Notes under the pieces: generated by a model
What the model saw: the letters and a program-made list of their open reading frames with translations, nothing else
Databases searched by the model: none
Told to the model about the DNA's origin: nothing
Shown here: positions 10,501 through 23,884 of the stretch, in pieces
Layout of the letters: each line of letters begins with the position of its first letter
How positions within the stretch are numbered: the first letter of the stretch is position 1
Position numbers and translations under genes: made by a program
NCBI GenBank assembly: GCA_020746105.1
Contig: CM036629.1
Location: 2,673,501 to 2,737,500 of the forward strand
DNA: 64,000 bases
Reading direction: 5' to 3'
Source of the DNA: Trogon surrucura
Lineage: Eukaryota; Chordata; Aves; Trogoniformes; Trogonidae

Positions 10501-13500
10501 CAGGTCTATGCATTGCTGCAGGGCTCTTGAGTTTAGTGGGGGTGCTCCTGAGTTTGGGGGGTATGATGTGTTGTCCTCCTGATCCAGAGAAACTCTGCTG
10601 GAGGGAGGGGACCCCAGCTGGGGGACAGGCAGCTGCTGTGAGCAGAGTGTTGAGGCCGATCGCTTGGAATAAACCATAAAATGCTCAGGTTTGGCCGGTG
10701 TCCAGAGGTGACGCTGACCCGTGGCCCCCGGCCGGCTGTGCCTGCTGCAGAGGTCTCTGAAGCTGCCTCTGGAGCCCTCCTGCCCTCTCGCCAGCACTCC
10801 CGGGTCAAGGGCTGCTTGTGCTCGACCCGGCTGGTGTTTTCTGTGCTTGCTCTGATCCTTTCTCTCTGCCAGCTCTGGGGAAAGCGTCCCTTGCCTTTCT
10901 GACTCTTCCCATCTCCGCCTGCCACAGCTCTCGCTGCAGTTACGTACCTGTAGAAGTGAGCTCCGTCGGTTTGTTGTTGTTGTTTTTCCCCTGCATGCAA
11001 CTTTCTGCAAATACCTTTGGGTTTCTGGAAAGCTCTCAAATGCCACCATAACTCGAGCAAAGCTGTTCAAGGGTGCCGTGCAGCACCGTGCCGAATTCGC
11101 AGCTGGTGCCTTGAAAGTACCCAGACCTTGCTGCCCTGTCTCCAGCCCTGTCCTCAGGCCGTTTTTTGAGTGTCATCTGGTGTTTTCCCTGTCCTTTTTG
11201 GCTTTGGAAAAAGGTTTTGGACAAACATCAAATGAGTTCTTGTGTCCTCAGCTGAACACTGTCCTGCTGATGCTGAGAAGCAGGTGAAAATCCTGGATGC
11301 TGCGAAAGCAAACCCAGGTGGTGGAGGATGATGCCTGACCCTCCTCCAAACTCCTGATATTGGGGTGTATTGCAGCACGACAAAGAAGAAACCTGTGCAG
11401 GAGGGGGTCCCAAGTTGTGGCCAGGCAGGCAGGACCTCTGCCTCGTTTGCATCTTTTATTAATTTTGAAGCAAAGCGAAAACCTTCCGGCGACTGGCGGT
11501 GTTCTAGGTGGTTGCGCTTTCTCTGCCAAACTGATGGCTCTTCCGCGTGTCCCCAGCTCAGGCTTCGTGTGTGGGCTCCGGAGGGGTTGCGCAGGCTCCG
11601 GAAGGGTGGCACGGGCTGCGTCGTGCTCCTACTCATCCCTTACAATTAAGAGAAGAGACGAACTGGTCTCGCTCATCTCAATTTTCTGGCTTCCAGCTCT
11701 GGTTGGCTTTGGTTGTGTTTGTGCTCGTGACAGTTTTTTGCCATCGCTTATTCTATTAGATGCAGAGCAAAACCAGGCTGAGGTATTTTAAGCTAACTTT
11801 GTTGGGGTAAACCTGTTTTGTTTGTGGCATATGTCTATATAAAGATGTTTTTAGCAAGGCTGGCGTTGCCTTTCAGCGAAGCAGCTTCCTCCGCAGCGCT
11901 TGCTGCGCCTAACGCCGACCGGGTCTGGCATTTTTTGGGTGAGATCTCGATCCCGGCACAGAGGTGGCAATATAATCGTGATATGACTTCATCATGTCTC
12001 CGGGCACAGCCTCCCGCAGGATCATGTTCCCAGATGGCAAACAAAGAAAGAACACGAGGAAAATGTGCCGCTTGCTTTTTCCTGCCGATGAGGTCAGGGA
12101 GGGTTTGGTGTGTACCCAGCCAGGCTGGAAACCCGTGCCCTTCCATCCCTCCTCATCCTCACCCGCCGCTTAGGTTGGTTTGAAATCACCTCATGGGCTG
12201 GTGGCTCATCCCCCCCAGGATCTCTGTTTGGGGGTTCGTGTCCTTCAACCATGGTGAGGGGGCACAGCAAAAGGGGTTTTTGCTTTGGCCGGGCTGACCT
12301 TGCTGTACCAGCTGTCCAAAATACCAGGGCTCCCGTGCCGCTGCCAGCCGCCGTGTCCTCCAGACCTTGTGCTGACTCCACAGCTCACCAGCTGGCTGCT
12401 ATATATTTATTTTTTACCACCCTCTCCCCCCTCCTTTGCCTTCTCTCTGCCTTTCCCAAAAGCAGCAGCGGACGACTGGAACGCGGGCGCTGCCTCTGTT
12501 CTGCAGGCACCTGCCAAAAATTAAAAAAAGCTGGCCTGAATTGTGTGCTGACCGGGAAAACCCTGCCTGCACCCCCCCAAAATATCCCTTGCAGCTCCCT
12601 CCTGGGCAGAGGGCCTGGCTCCACACTGCTCCCCTGCAGTGAAAAATGCTTTTGCAATGGATGGAGGGTGGTGCAGCAGCCTCCCTGTCTGCGCTTCGTG
12701 CCAAACAGCGGCCAGGTCGGGAGGTGGGGTAGAGGGACTGGCAGCTCGGGCTGTTGCGGGCAGATATTTGGTCCATACACTTGGTGTTTCTGAACTGTCT
12801 GGGAGTCACGGTCACAGAGCCTGAGCCACTCTTCTTCCTAGCGAGGAAGAACCTGTTTTTGCAACTACGTTGGTGGTGGCAGGAGCTGGCTCTTTGCTGT
12901 CCTGTGCCCCTCAACGTGCCAGCTAGGTCCTGTGCCAACACTCCTGCTGTCACCCTCCTTGGGGGTTGAGCTGGGCCCGAGGAGATGTCTTCATCTCCTG
13001 AGCCGATTTTGAGGATCCGTGAGGTTTTGGAGACCTCCCGGGCACAGCTGGTTTGCCAGGAGCCTCTTTCTGTGAAGAGTGTCTGCTGGATCTGTTCCTG
13101 TGCTGTTTTGTTTGTTTGGTTTTTTGGGGGGGGCCTGTCTGCTCCGTGCCAGCACCTTTGGCACATTCTGCTCGGAGCTCCCTGGCTCCCCAGGAAGGGC
13201 TGTTGGTCAGACAGCTCCCACCGGTCCTGAGCTGCATCTGGCCAGATGTTGCCCTTCTTCCTTTGCAGCAAAAGGCCTGTGCTGCACGCTGACCTCCTGG
13301 GCTTGGAGCTGTGGCACAGAGACGTCCCTCTGGTGTGTCAGGCTGGAGGACACTGCTCTCCTTGGGGACTGCTAAGGTTTAAGGGGGGGAGCCTGCAGGG
13401 GCAAAACATCCTGGTGCGTGGGGAGAAGGGTGGGAGGTTGAGAAGGAACCACAGGAGCCGGCCGGCTGCGGCAGGCTCCCAGCCACTCTGGGCTTTCCTC

Positions 13501-15482
13501 TGCCGTGCGCAGCTGGCGATGGGAGATCTTCCAGGAGCATAATCCTCCCTGGCCCAGCGCTCTGACAGCTCCGGGTCACCCCTGCCGGCAAGGCAGCGGT
13601 GCCTCGAGCGTGCCTTGGCTCCTCGCAGAGCCGGTGCCGAGTGTCGCCGGGTGCCAACCCAACTCTCGGGGATGCGGGCGCTGTTCCTTGTTTGCACCCC
13701 CGTTTGCAAAAGGCATCGCTCCGGGCTGTCAGAGCCTGGTTCCCTTCCCAGGAAGAGGATGCTGGAGCCCCAGGGCTGCCCCGAACAGGTCGTGGTTTGC
13801 TCCCGCTGCCGGGCGAGCAGCTGCTCCGGTGCTCTCCCCGCTCGCCAGCCGCCCCGGCACACGTGGCTTTGCCGCGGCGTGGCTGGATAAACCGCCTCGT
13901 GCAGCTGGCCTGGCCTCGGCCTGACTTTACTTTTTTCCCCTCCACCTTGGATCTTCAGTAGCGGAGTGAGGAGGAAGGACTTGGCTCCCAGCGGGAGTTT
14001 TGGCTGGGCTGAGAGGAGGAGGAGGATGTTACCTGGGTGTGCTTTGCAGCCCAGCGTGAATATGACGCTGCTGCTCCCTCTTTATTTTCCCTCCCCGCTT
14101 TCTGCGTTAGTGCGAGTGCCGCCGGGGTTTAGTAGCTCTCGGGAGACTGAAGTCATCTGTTTACCCATGGAGCTGGCGTGCTCGGAGCAACAGCTGCCCC
14201 AGCTTTCCTTCTCTTAACCTGCCGGCCCGCGGCGAGGTGCCTGTGCCGAGCGTGCCGCGACCCGTGCCGGGGCAGGGCAGGCACGCTGGCGGCACGTGCG
14301 AAATGGGGCTGGGGGTGCCACAGGTGTAGGAGCTCCCTCCAGCCAGAGAACTGCCACATTTTGGTACCTATAGACAAACGCACGTGCTGGACGGGCCATT
14401 CCCAGGGACCTGCTGTAGGATTTACCTGGGCTTTATTCAAGCCCTCGCGCACAAAGTCAGGAAATCGCCCTCTGGCCATGGTGCTACCTCTTCCCACCAG
14501 CATCCAGCAGGACTGGTCATGGTGTCACCCATCTTGCTGCCCCAGGAGAGCTGGGTGCTGGTGGGGTGAGCAGTGGGATGCTGGGTCTTGGAGCTGGCTT
14601 CGAGCAAGGTGAGCTGGGGAGGATCCCAGCATCCTCCGTGAGATGTGGAGCAAGGCAGGAGGGCTTGCGTGGACCAGTTTGCACCCCGTGCTCTTCAGGG
14701 TGAATTTTAATCCTCTAGAGCTAAATGAAGGGCGAGACCGAGCTGGGATGCACGGGAGGGTCCTTAGGGGGAGGCAGGTGGTGGCGACCCCGCAGCCAGG
14801 AGCATCCTCACTTTGCCGCAGGGACAGGGCAGACGCTGCTGTGACCGAAAGGCTGGAGCTCAATGCTGGTTTCCAGCCACAATGATGTTGGGGCCAAATT
14901 TGTGAAGAGCCTGGGCTGTTCCCAGGCCTGCCTGCCCCTCTGCGACCCCCCCTCCCTCCCTATGTTCCCTCAGCACCCGCTGCTTTTTGAGGGTGTGGGC
15001 TTATGGAAGCATCTTGCCCCTTGGAGCCCCAGCTGGGACCTGTGGCACCCCCCTGCTCCACTGCAGCAGGATGCTTTCCCTCCACTGACCATCCAAAATG
15101 GTTTTGATTGTTGTCCCCGCCCCAGCTTTGCCCCCCTTGCGATGGGGGAGCGGATCAGCTGATGGCTCCGAGTGGCCACCAGCAACCACCTCGGTCCCCA
15201 GGGAACTGGCCAAGAGGATGCTGCGGTCACTGGCAGGGACCTTGGAGCCAGGAACGTTTTGGTGACAGCCAAGGCATCAGCTCAATGGTTTGCACCCGCA
15301 GCAGGGAGGACAGGCCCAGGGAGGGAGGGACAAACAGACAGACAGCTGTGCAGGGTGTCTTGGGGACTGTGTGCAGGGTAGGTGGGGGACAAGCACCAAA
15401 TTGCCACCGTCACCTTCCATCTGCCTTGCAGCCTGTTGGTGAAAGCGGGCCGACTTCAGTCAGCTGCAAAGCTTTTCATTGA
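7509..15482 (+). other. non-coding sequence, first part of the presumed long intron
   Basis: No exon with convincing splice sites and protein-like content is seen. An AATAAA at 7688-7693 lies about 100 bases after the in-intron stop at 7587-7589 and could serve intronic polyadenylation. Another AATAAA is at 10668-10673. The longest minus-strand frames (10177-11070, 12414-13271) have no recognisable domain and coexist with open frames in other registers, so they are treated as chance. GC-rich stretches around 13600-13900 resemble a small CpG island. Confidence 0.6.
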
Positions 15483-15552
15483 GCAATGATCAAGTGCTCG
15501 TGATTTCAGTTATTAACCTGGCCAGGAATAAATATATATATATATATGTGTG
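15483..15552. repeat. AT-rich segment with (TA)n run
   Basis: A TA dinucleotide run at about 15533-15547 follows an AT-rich, ATTA-containing stretch. Short simple repeat; the flanking AT-rich part could belong to a regulatory element. Confidence 0.6.
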
Positions 15553-16652
15553 TATGTCTCCCAGCCTCCCTCCTTGTCTTCGCTGCTGGAACAGCTGCAT
15601 TTTCTTCTCTCCATCTCTTTCCCCCCTCCCCTCTCCCTGCTCCCTGGAGCAAGCGGCATGAATTATCCCAAAGTGAAAACACGGCGAAGACAAGGCCCTT
15701 CAGTTTTCCCGGGAGGTAACCGTGCCAAGGTCAACCCGGCGCGGGGACGGGGCCCTGGCTGCCGCCCCGGCCCTGGGGTACGGGTGGGCACCCCGGGGCG
15801 GGGGGGCTCGGCATCCCCCGAGGAGCCAGGGGGAAGCCGCCTCTCCTGCCTGCAGACAGAGTCCAGATGCCCTGGCTGCGGCGTCTCTGGAGGAGGTGGC
15901 GGAGGGGGGGGAGATGAATTTCGCTCCTGCCGTCTTCTGTTTTCAGTCCAGAACATCTGCACAGTAACTGGGAAATCTGGGCTTTCTCCTGCTTCTCAGC
16001 CAGGTCCTGTCAGCCCTTTCCTCTTCCAAAAAGGGGTTTGGTGGTTGGTTTGTTGTTTTTATTTTATTTTTTTCCCTTGTGCAGCGTAACCTGCTCCCTG
16101 CTGTGTATCCTGTCCGGGCTGTGCCTGGATTTTACTCCATGCAGCTGCTGCAAAGCAGCTTTTGGGGGTTTTTTAGGGTGGACCCCCTCATCTCAGCCAC
16201 CCTCCGAGCAGATTGTTGGGGACATGGACTCCCTTGGGAGCAGGTTTTCCCACGGGGCTGTCCCAGGTTGGGATGGGGATGCACTGGGCTCACAGAAGCT
16301 ACTACCTCACTTATGTATTCCAGCCTTTTTTCTCCTTTCTGACCCCCATGTTCTCGTGCTCTCAGGTCTGATCCTGCATCCCCAGAGCCCGGGCATTGCT
16401 TGGGATGTGCTTGGGACCCCTTCCCTGCCCATGGCTGCCCCCTAAGAGGGAAGCATGCGGGGCTGTGCCAAGGTGGGGGCCGCCCTGGTCCCAACCCCCC
16501 CTTCCCTGGCTCCCCGTTATTTCCAACGGCTTGGCAAGCCCGGCCCTGGGCTGGCCGGGACGCTTCTGGGCTTGGCAAGGTCCTGCTCGGGTGAGGTTTC
16601 TCCCGCAGCCTTGCCTCTGGCTCGAGCTCCTGGCAGGGCAACCAGGGCACCT

Positions 16653-16708
16653 CCTCTTCCTCACTGCTGCTTCCACAGTGCCTCTTCCTCACTGCTGCTT
16701 CCACAGTG
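16653..16708 (+). repeat. 28-bp exact tandem duplication
   Basis: Two identical 28-base copies, 16653-16680 and 16681-16708, lie head to tail with no spacer. Each begins CCTCTTCCTCACTG and ends CCACAGTG. Complete identity suggests a recent slippage or duplication event. Confidence 0.95.
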
Positions 16709-17002
16709 CCGTGCTGTGGGGACCCTTGCAGCCCTTGGGGAGGGACGTCTGTGTGTTTTGTCCTCGTTGCATGGGCAACCCCTACTTTTACCAACTTGAC
16801 CTCTGTGCACCCGACCTGCTGGGGTCCGGCGAGCCCTAAACCCCCCTCCATCCTTCATTCAAACCCCCTTCTCCTTCATGCGCAACGTTTTCCTCCCTCT
16901 TTGCTTGCCTCTTTGTCCCTTTGCTTGTGTTTCCCCCCTCCCCTCCCCACCTTGCTGCCCTATTTCTGGCCACCCTGGCCCCGTGCCTGGCTCCCTCTGC
17001 TC

Positions 17003-17023
17003 GGAAGGAAGGAAGGAAGGAAG
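17003..17023 (+). repeat. (GGAA)n microsatellite
   Basis: About five GGAA units in tandem. GGAA arrays can bind ETS-family factors, but this one is short. Confidence 0.85.
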
Positions 17024-17869
17024 GGCTCTGGGGGAAGGAGGGCAAAGCCTGGGTAATGCCAGTGGAGCTTTGACCCCGGCTTGGAGAAAGGACCGACTGA
17101 TCAGAGAGCATTTGGGGCCACGGGTATCATAGGTGCCGTGTCCCCTCGTGGGTGCGGAGCTACTGGCGGGGTTGTAGGCCAGCTTTGGGGTCTTGGAGCA
17201 CCCAAAAAGACAGGGGAGGGGAGTGATGTCCCCTTTTGGTGCTTTGAGGACCTCGGGGCAAGTGACTAAGTATGCAGGAGGCACTGCCTCCCCTTGGGTT
17301 TCTTGCTCCCAGAGGAGGGGGGACCCTTTGAGATGGGGTGATTTTGGGTGGGCTCGAGGGCCAGCACGCTGCTGAGCACCTGGAGGCGACGTGCGCCTGC
17401 TGTCCCCATCCTGGGGACAGCCGTGCAGCTCAGGCTTTGCAGCTGCTATTTCTGGCCAGTTTGTGGCCTCTGTGCCACGGTCACTGGCGCCGGGTTAGGC
17501 AGGGTCCTGCTGCCCTTTTCCTTTGTGTTCCCTCAGACCCACGGGGTAGGTGGGGATGGGGTGAGGAATCCCTCCCCGGCTTAGGCAGCGATGGAGAAGC
17601 TCGAGACCTCTTGGGATCTCCCCCTCCAGCCCCGTTTTCCTCCCGTTTCAACCCAGCGTACGTCTCTGTTTGGTGGGCGGTTGTAAAAATAGCACTTGGT
17701 TTGAGTTAGGAGGGTGGCGGGGAAGGGCTGGGAGGGGGCCGGGGTGCGGGGGGGAGGTCCGGTTTCTCCCTTTCCTGGAGGAATTAGGGAGGCCACATGC
17801 TGCCAGGAGTGTTTGGCTGGTAGAGGCAAGCGGAGGCTCCGAGGAGGCGAGCAGGCGTCCGCACAGATG

Positions 17870-17965
17870 GAAATTTGATCACCCACGGCTCAACAGATTG
17901 TTTGATTTATTTTAAAATCAAGCAGATGGCTGCAACAGGAGTTTGTTTAAGTTCAGCTCCGAGCT
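17870..17965. promoter_or_regulatory. AT-rich candidate enhancer element
   Basis: An AT-rich island (TTTGATCACC, GATTGTTTGATTTATTTTAA, then CAAGCAGATGGC) between G-rich sequences. It contains a TTTGAT TCF/LEF-like string, a CAGATG E-box and forkhead-like TGTTTAA. Conservation is not testable here. Confidence 0.3.
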
Positions 17966-19403
17966 GGGCCAACGGCCAGGATACTCGGGGGTAGGCGTGC
18001 CAAAAAATGTTCAATGACTTTGGTCATCACCCACCTCTCCTCCTCCTCCTCCCCTCTCCCTCGCTCCAGCGCACACACCCTGGCTCCCCCTCTTATCGCA
18101 TCCTCGCCTTCATCTCTTGGCTCTAGCATCTCGCTTTGTCTCTCCCGAGCTCCTTGAACACTTGCCCTCCACTTTTCCTCCCCAACTCACTTGCTCAGGT
18201 TTAACTCTTCCCCGTCCATCCCCTTGCCGTGTCTCTCTTGTGTCGTGGAGGTACAGGGAGGGCCCCCCCCCTCAATGGAAGCCTTCCCTGGGCTCCGTCC
18301 TTGTCTCATTCTTCTCTGGATCTGACTTGGGGTGCGGTGTTGGGGGGAAGTGAGGGACTAGGGGTCCTGGCTGCGTGTCTAGAGGGGATGCCCTGACCCG
18401 TGTGGCCATCCCTCTGTGCTGGGAAGGGAGAGGGTCCGTCCTGGTATCCCCCCCACCCTCATCCAAATGGTTGAATGGAGATGGGATCTCACCAGCGTGT
18501 GATGCTGCCGGATGGGGTGGGGGGAGGATTTTTGAGTCCTTGGTCTTGGGGTGCGAGGGGTGATCTGGGGATGGAGGAGAGACCTTGATGCAGTATGTGG
18601 TGGCTGTGGACGTGTTTCTGGCCTCGTTGATGTATGACTGGCAGGGAAGGGGCTGAAGGAGCCGGTGGGAAGCAGCCTGGAATGTGCTAAACCTCGTAAA
18701 CAGGACTGGGGAGGACGGGCTTTACATAGCTCCCCACCACCGGGCTGGCTCTGCGCTGGGGGTCACGTCCCCTCGTCCTGCCACAGGGCACCTCGGATGC
18801 TCTCTGTTCTGGAGATCAGCACCTCTCTGCATCTCCTGAGATGCTCCAGGAGTCCTGCTCCTTGGTACCCTCGGGACTTCCCTTTTACTCCGTGCCAGCC
18901 CCGTGCACCTCCCGGCACCGCAGCGGGTTCGGTGCGTGGCCGGTGCACCCTCTCTCTGTGGGTTTTCACGCCGGGGAATTGCCCGTCGTCCCATTTTTAG
19001 GAGCAGGGCAGCTGGGTGGTGGGATGAGGCTTTTCCCTGCCACCCAAGCCCTCTCCACGGTGGGGCTGGAGGCTGTGGGTCCTGCTGGGGAGAGGGGCCG
19101 GGGCGGGAAGGGGTTAAGGCAGGCGAAGGAAAACAAGAGTGCTGCAGGGCCTGGGTGGCTGACAAGCCAAACAACTGTTTTTGACTCACTGTTGCTGCCT
19201 TGCCAAGTGCAATTGCTTCCACATTCTCATCCCCTGGCTGGAGGGGCGCGGGGAGATGTTGGCTTTTTGCGGTTGGGGAGGGGAAGGGGGATGCCGGGGG
19301 AGGGATGGGGGGGAGCAGCAGTGGGAAGGGCTGGCTCCGCGTTGCATTTTCTCAGCTCTTCCCTCTTTTATTCCCCTCCCTGTCGAGCAGCAGGAGAGGG
19401 CAG

Positions 19404-19475
19404 GGGGTGATGCTGCCAGGCAGGGGTTTGTGCTGCCAGGGGGGGTGATGCTGCCAGGGGGATGATGCTTCCAGG
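19404..19475 (+). repeat. short minisatellite, unit about 17-19 bp
   Basis: Four diverged copies of a unit containing TGATGCTGCCAGG or TTGTGCTGCCAGG lie in tandem. Not coding. Confidence 0.75.
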
Positions 19476-20048
19476 GTCACTTGTGCCAGCTCCTGGTGGA
19501 GCATCCTTTCTGCCAAGCCCCAAAAGAGGGAGAGGGAAGGGGAGGAGGCTGAAATGCACCCCCAGGGATGGGCTGCCCACCCTTCTCTTGCTTTTTGTCT
19601 GCAGGAAGAACCCCGAAATGTGGCTCCTTCTCTGCTGGGAGGTACTGAAGAGTGTTGGGGGGCAGCAGCACCCCTTTACCCTCTCTCCAGCTCCTGGAGA
19701 TGGGATGGAGCCCTGTGTGCTCTCTGTCCCTGTTGCAGCCACATACAGGGATGGAGAGTGACCCCTGTGCAACCCCCCTCGGAGACAAGGGGTCTCATGT
19801 GGGGCTGGGCCCCCCACTGTGCCTGGCTGGGGGTGGTGAATCAAGTGTGCTGGGGAGGCAAATGTGCCAGCAGGGTTTGGGGGGGATGCTAATAAAATTC
19901 TCAGGCCTCCGAGCGCTGGTGCCGTTGTGTTGCAGACAGCAAGAAGTAAGCCCTTGGAGCACAGGCTTGGTAGTTACAGCAAAGATTTGAGCCTACTCGA
20001 GGTCGCTGCTTTGTGGAGTTAATTATCTTCTGAGTCTGGGCTTTTGGT

Positions 20049-20050
<2 letters not shown>

Positions 20051-20082
<32 letters not shown>

Positions 20083-20204
20083 TTCCTTGGGATTATTTCT
20101 TGGCAAACGAGGCGTCATTTTAAAGCACTGAGCTCTGCTCTTTCTGAACTCCTGGCTGCTAAGTGGTATGTAGGAGATCCTGGTCTTAAAAAAAAAAAAA
20201 AAAA
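20051..20204. repeat. T31 and A17 homopolymers flanking a 106-base segment
   Basis: A run of 31 T (20051-20081) and a run of 17 A (20188-20204) lie in inverted orientation. Short GGTGGTTT and AACCACCAAA complements outside the runs extend the pairing. The intervening sequence matches no element I recognise. Confidence 0.8.
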
Positions 20205-23200
20205 CAAAAACCCCCCAAAACCAAACAACCACCAAAAAACCACACCCTCAAAAAAGCCCAACTCTCTTTACAGTGCAAACAGGGGATCTGGGGTAACTCA
20301 GGAAGATTTTGTGTGTGTTCTTGAGCTGTTTCTTTGGGAGAACTGGAGCAGCAACCTCTGGCGGGGGTCCTGGTGTGGCTCATCCCTCTCTGGAATCTCT
20401 GGGATGGAGCTTGGTGTTTCCCTGGGAGCACCAGCCTGGTGGCAGGGGTGAACGCGGAGATCCCCTGGGAGCAGCGTCCGGGGCAACCCTTGGTCACAAA
20501 TGCCCAACCCTTGATCCAGCCCCAAAGTTGCTCCTGTGGGATGTGACACTTCGGAGCAATCTTGCTCCCACCTCTGGTTTAATCTCAGCCTTGCGTGCTG
20601 AAACCCCAGGGTGAGGACGCGCCGGTGATCTCTGGGCGTCGCAGAGCAGGAGCTGGCAGCGACAGAGGTCGGGAGGAACCTCCTTTCCCTGTTAATACCA
20701 AGGGGAGGACTCGGCAGAGCTTTGCCCAAAATAATCCCGCGCCTGCCGAGGATGCGGGAGAGCCGTGATGGGATGCACACGCTCTCCATCATCCTTGCAC
20801 CAGGAGGGCTTGCCCGGCCAACCTCTGCCTGTACCCCACGGAGCTCATCCCGTCACCCCGGCATCGTGTCACCCCAAGCGAATCCTCCAAACGCCCCCGG
20901 TGGGGGAAGCAAAAAATAAAAAACCAACCAGGGGATGCCCACGTTCCCCCCCCTTGTCGGCTCCTAATCCGGACATGAGAAGGTAATTAGGGGCTGGGAT
21001 CCCCTTCCCGAGGCAGCAGATGGGGCGCGGCGACGCGCTGGGGGAGCGGCGGCGGAGCGGAGGGGCCGGCGCGCAGCGGCTCTGCCTCCTAATGTGTTTG
21101 CAAATCCTCACCAGCTGAGGGGATTAAAGCCGGCATCTGGCTCGCTTTATAATATTAAAACAAAAGGAGTTGTAGGCGCCATGATCGGGGGGCAGGCGAG
21201 GGAGGGGAGGGGGAAAGGGGGGGAGCCCCCACCGCTCCGCTCGCCGTACTGGGAAAGTTGGCAGGATTTCCCCCCCCCCCTCCCACCCCATAAGACTTTC
21301 CTGGGAGGTTTTCCCCAGGGAATAAAACAACCCGGTGGGGGTGTCCTCGCTTCACCGGCACCGATTTCCAAGCTCCTCAGCCCATCTTGCAGAGGGGTGC
21401 AGGAGCTGAACCCCCCACTCCCAGCTCTGCAGGATGAAGGGCAGCACTGGGAATGCGGGAGGCAATTATGAGTGGTGGGGTGTTGTTTTTTTATTTTGGT
21501 AGGGGGGAAGGGGGGGGGGTTTCTATCTGCTTTTTTCCACCCCGTTGCGCCGCTCTGGAAGCGGCAAGAATTCAGGAAGCCGGCGTGCGGCGGGTGCCAA
21601 GTCAGGCTGTACCGCAGCCAAGCCCCTGCTTGTTTTCTCGTCTTGCTGGAGCCAGTAAGTGACCTTATTAGCTTAGGGGGCAGCTGCCTTATTAACACAC
21701 ATCTGGCGGCGAGGAGGCCGCATAGTCCCTATATTGTCTCCCTGCCTGCTCCTAACCCGGCGGTACGTTGCTGGGGGGGCTTGCCCCCTGGCTTCTCTCC
21801 CTGCCCCACTCTGGTAGCAGGGCTGGTACTGCTAAACCCCCTTCCAGGGCGTAAACCCAGGGGGGCTTTATACTGGGGGAGGGGTGTGGTGTGCAGGATT
21901 AGGCAGATGGAGCTTTGGTTCTGTTGAAGATTATAATTTAAGGTTATAATCTGCGGTGGTCCCCCCGCTGCTTTCCCCACCCCAAAGCGTGGGGGGCTGT
22001 GTTGCTGGCATTCCCATGGATGCTGCCCCATCTCCCACAGCCCTTTCTTCTTTCCTGTGGGGCAGGCTCCGCTTTTTTGGGGCGCAGCGTCACCCCTTGG
22101 GGGATGAGGGATCGTTTCGAGGGGCTGGACCACCCATGCAGCATCCTCGCATCCCTGCCAGCAGCCGGGGTGGGCGCTGGGATTTCCCTCCGGCGTGCGG
22201 CAGGGCTCGGTGTCGGAGCATCCCGCGGTGAGGACAGACCCCAGCACGCTGGCTTCGGGGCTTTTCCAGCAGATTTGCCCCCTGAAAGGGGGTAGATTCC
22301 TGAGGGTGTGAGTTGGTGGGAGGCTCCCACACTGCCAGCAAGGGGAGCTGGGGGGCTTTGCCATGTGCTAAATCATCCTGAGCTGTCCCAGTGGGTGCAT
22401 ATCCCACCCACAGCCACCCGTCGTCCCAGTGTGGGACCTGGCACCAGCACCCAGCCTTGCCCAGTGCCGTCACGTGTCTTCTCCCTCATTATGGTGTGAC
22501 CTGAGAGAGAGGGGACCCCCTCCCCGGTGCTGCGCATCCCCGGGGGGACCGAGGGCGAACGGGGATGGTGGGGGGGCAGGCGAGGGGTTGCTGGGCGCCT
22601 GCCCGCGCCTCCGCCGCGCAGGGATGCCCTTTGTCCTTCTTGGCGTGTGGGGGAACTCGGCAGCTCTTGGCTTCTCCCTCCTGTTTTGGAAATTCAAAAC
22701 ATTTACAGGGCGGCCCACTCGCGCCCTGCCTGCCACGGAGCGAGGCACTTGGCTGACTCCTCTGCTTTCCTTGGCCGCTTCTCTCTTGCGTTCACGCTCG
22801 GGGAGGGAGGGGGCTTTTCTCCACCCTTTCCCTCTTTCACCACCCCCCCCCTATTTTTTTCGATTTTTTTCCTATGGTATAAGCTTGAAAAAAAAAAAAT
22901 ACCCCAGCCACCAGCCTGCAGGAAGGGCTGTCAAGGGGGACAAGGGGCAGAGCCCAGGGCGAGCTCGGTGATGCCAGCGGTGGGTGCTGACCTTGCTCTC
23001 TGCCGGGAAGGGCGGCCGCGCCGGGCAACCCTGCGTTGCACCAGCGCTAATGAGCTCTGCCTGAGCGCAAGGATTAATTAGCTGCTGGGAGAGGAGGAGA
23101 GGGTGGGTAAGGCATCCTGCTGCGGTCACTCCGGTGCCGCTGGGTGCAGCGACAGAGCCTGGCACAGCGCGATGGCTGATGCTGTGGCACTGGCGGTGCT

Positions 23201-23884
23201 TTTGCTCAGGGCCTGGGGGGGGGGGGGTTGCCAGGAAGATGCTCCAAAAGGAGCCGTAGTTCTTCTCAGGGTAAATGCTGAGACAACTGCTGCTTGCCCA
23301 GGCTTCTGCCCTCTTTTTTTTTCCTTTTTTTCCCCCCCAAAAAAAAGCTCTGTGGGAGGTTTGGTTTGTTTTTTTTTTTTTTTGCTGTGTGGTTAATCCT
23401 GTGCTTTTGCCTCGTGGGGAGTGGGAGCTTAGGATTGGACCTGGATGTGGCAGAAGCACTGAAATATGTCCTGTGGGATCCAAAATGACCCTGATGGGGA
23501 CAAGGTGGCTGCTGGCTTGGTGCTGTGCAGAAGCAGGATCCGGCCACGTGCCAGGGCTCAGCTCTTGCCCTGATTCTGCAGTGGCCGGGCCAGAATCTGA
23601 AGGGCTCAAGGATGCTCAGGAGCATTGGGCTGGGAACTGCCACCCTCTCGTCCTTGGGGGGCACCCCAGATCTGTCGGGGGGGTTTTGACATCCCATTTA
23701 GCTGTGTTTTGTTTTGTTTTTTTTTTTAGGGGAGGTTGTGGGACTGCTTTCTGCCCTATCCTTGGTACCCTTCTCCCCTCTGGCATTCAAACATGGGGGG
23801 GGGATGTGGGGGGACAGGACATGGAACATTGGAAGGGACCCCCAGAGAGACGAGCAGGGACATTGTGTCGAGGCCGGGAAGGTC

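Noticed and set aside
10177-11070. 297-codon open frame on the minus strand
   Set aside because: No domain, no CpG island at its start, no splice or polyadenylation support.
15658-15715. ATG with 19 codons (MNYPKVKTRRRQGPSVFPG) before a GTAACC donor
   Set aside because: Donor is weak and no CpG-island promoter precedes it; phase 1 agreement with other sites is probably chance.
21540-21655. Open block before a CCA|GTAAGTG donor
   Set aside because: No convincing acceptor upstream and two frames equally open. The donor lies at the edge of an AT-rich element.
23825-23850. TTGGAAGGGACCC string resembling a CR1 internal segment
   Set aside because: Match is about 13 bases with no neighbouring CR1 sequence.
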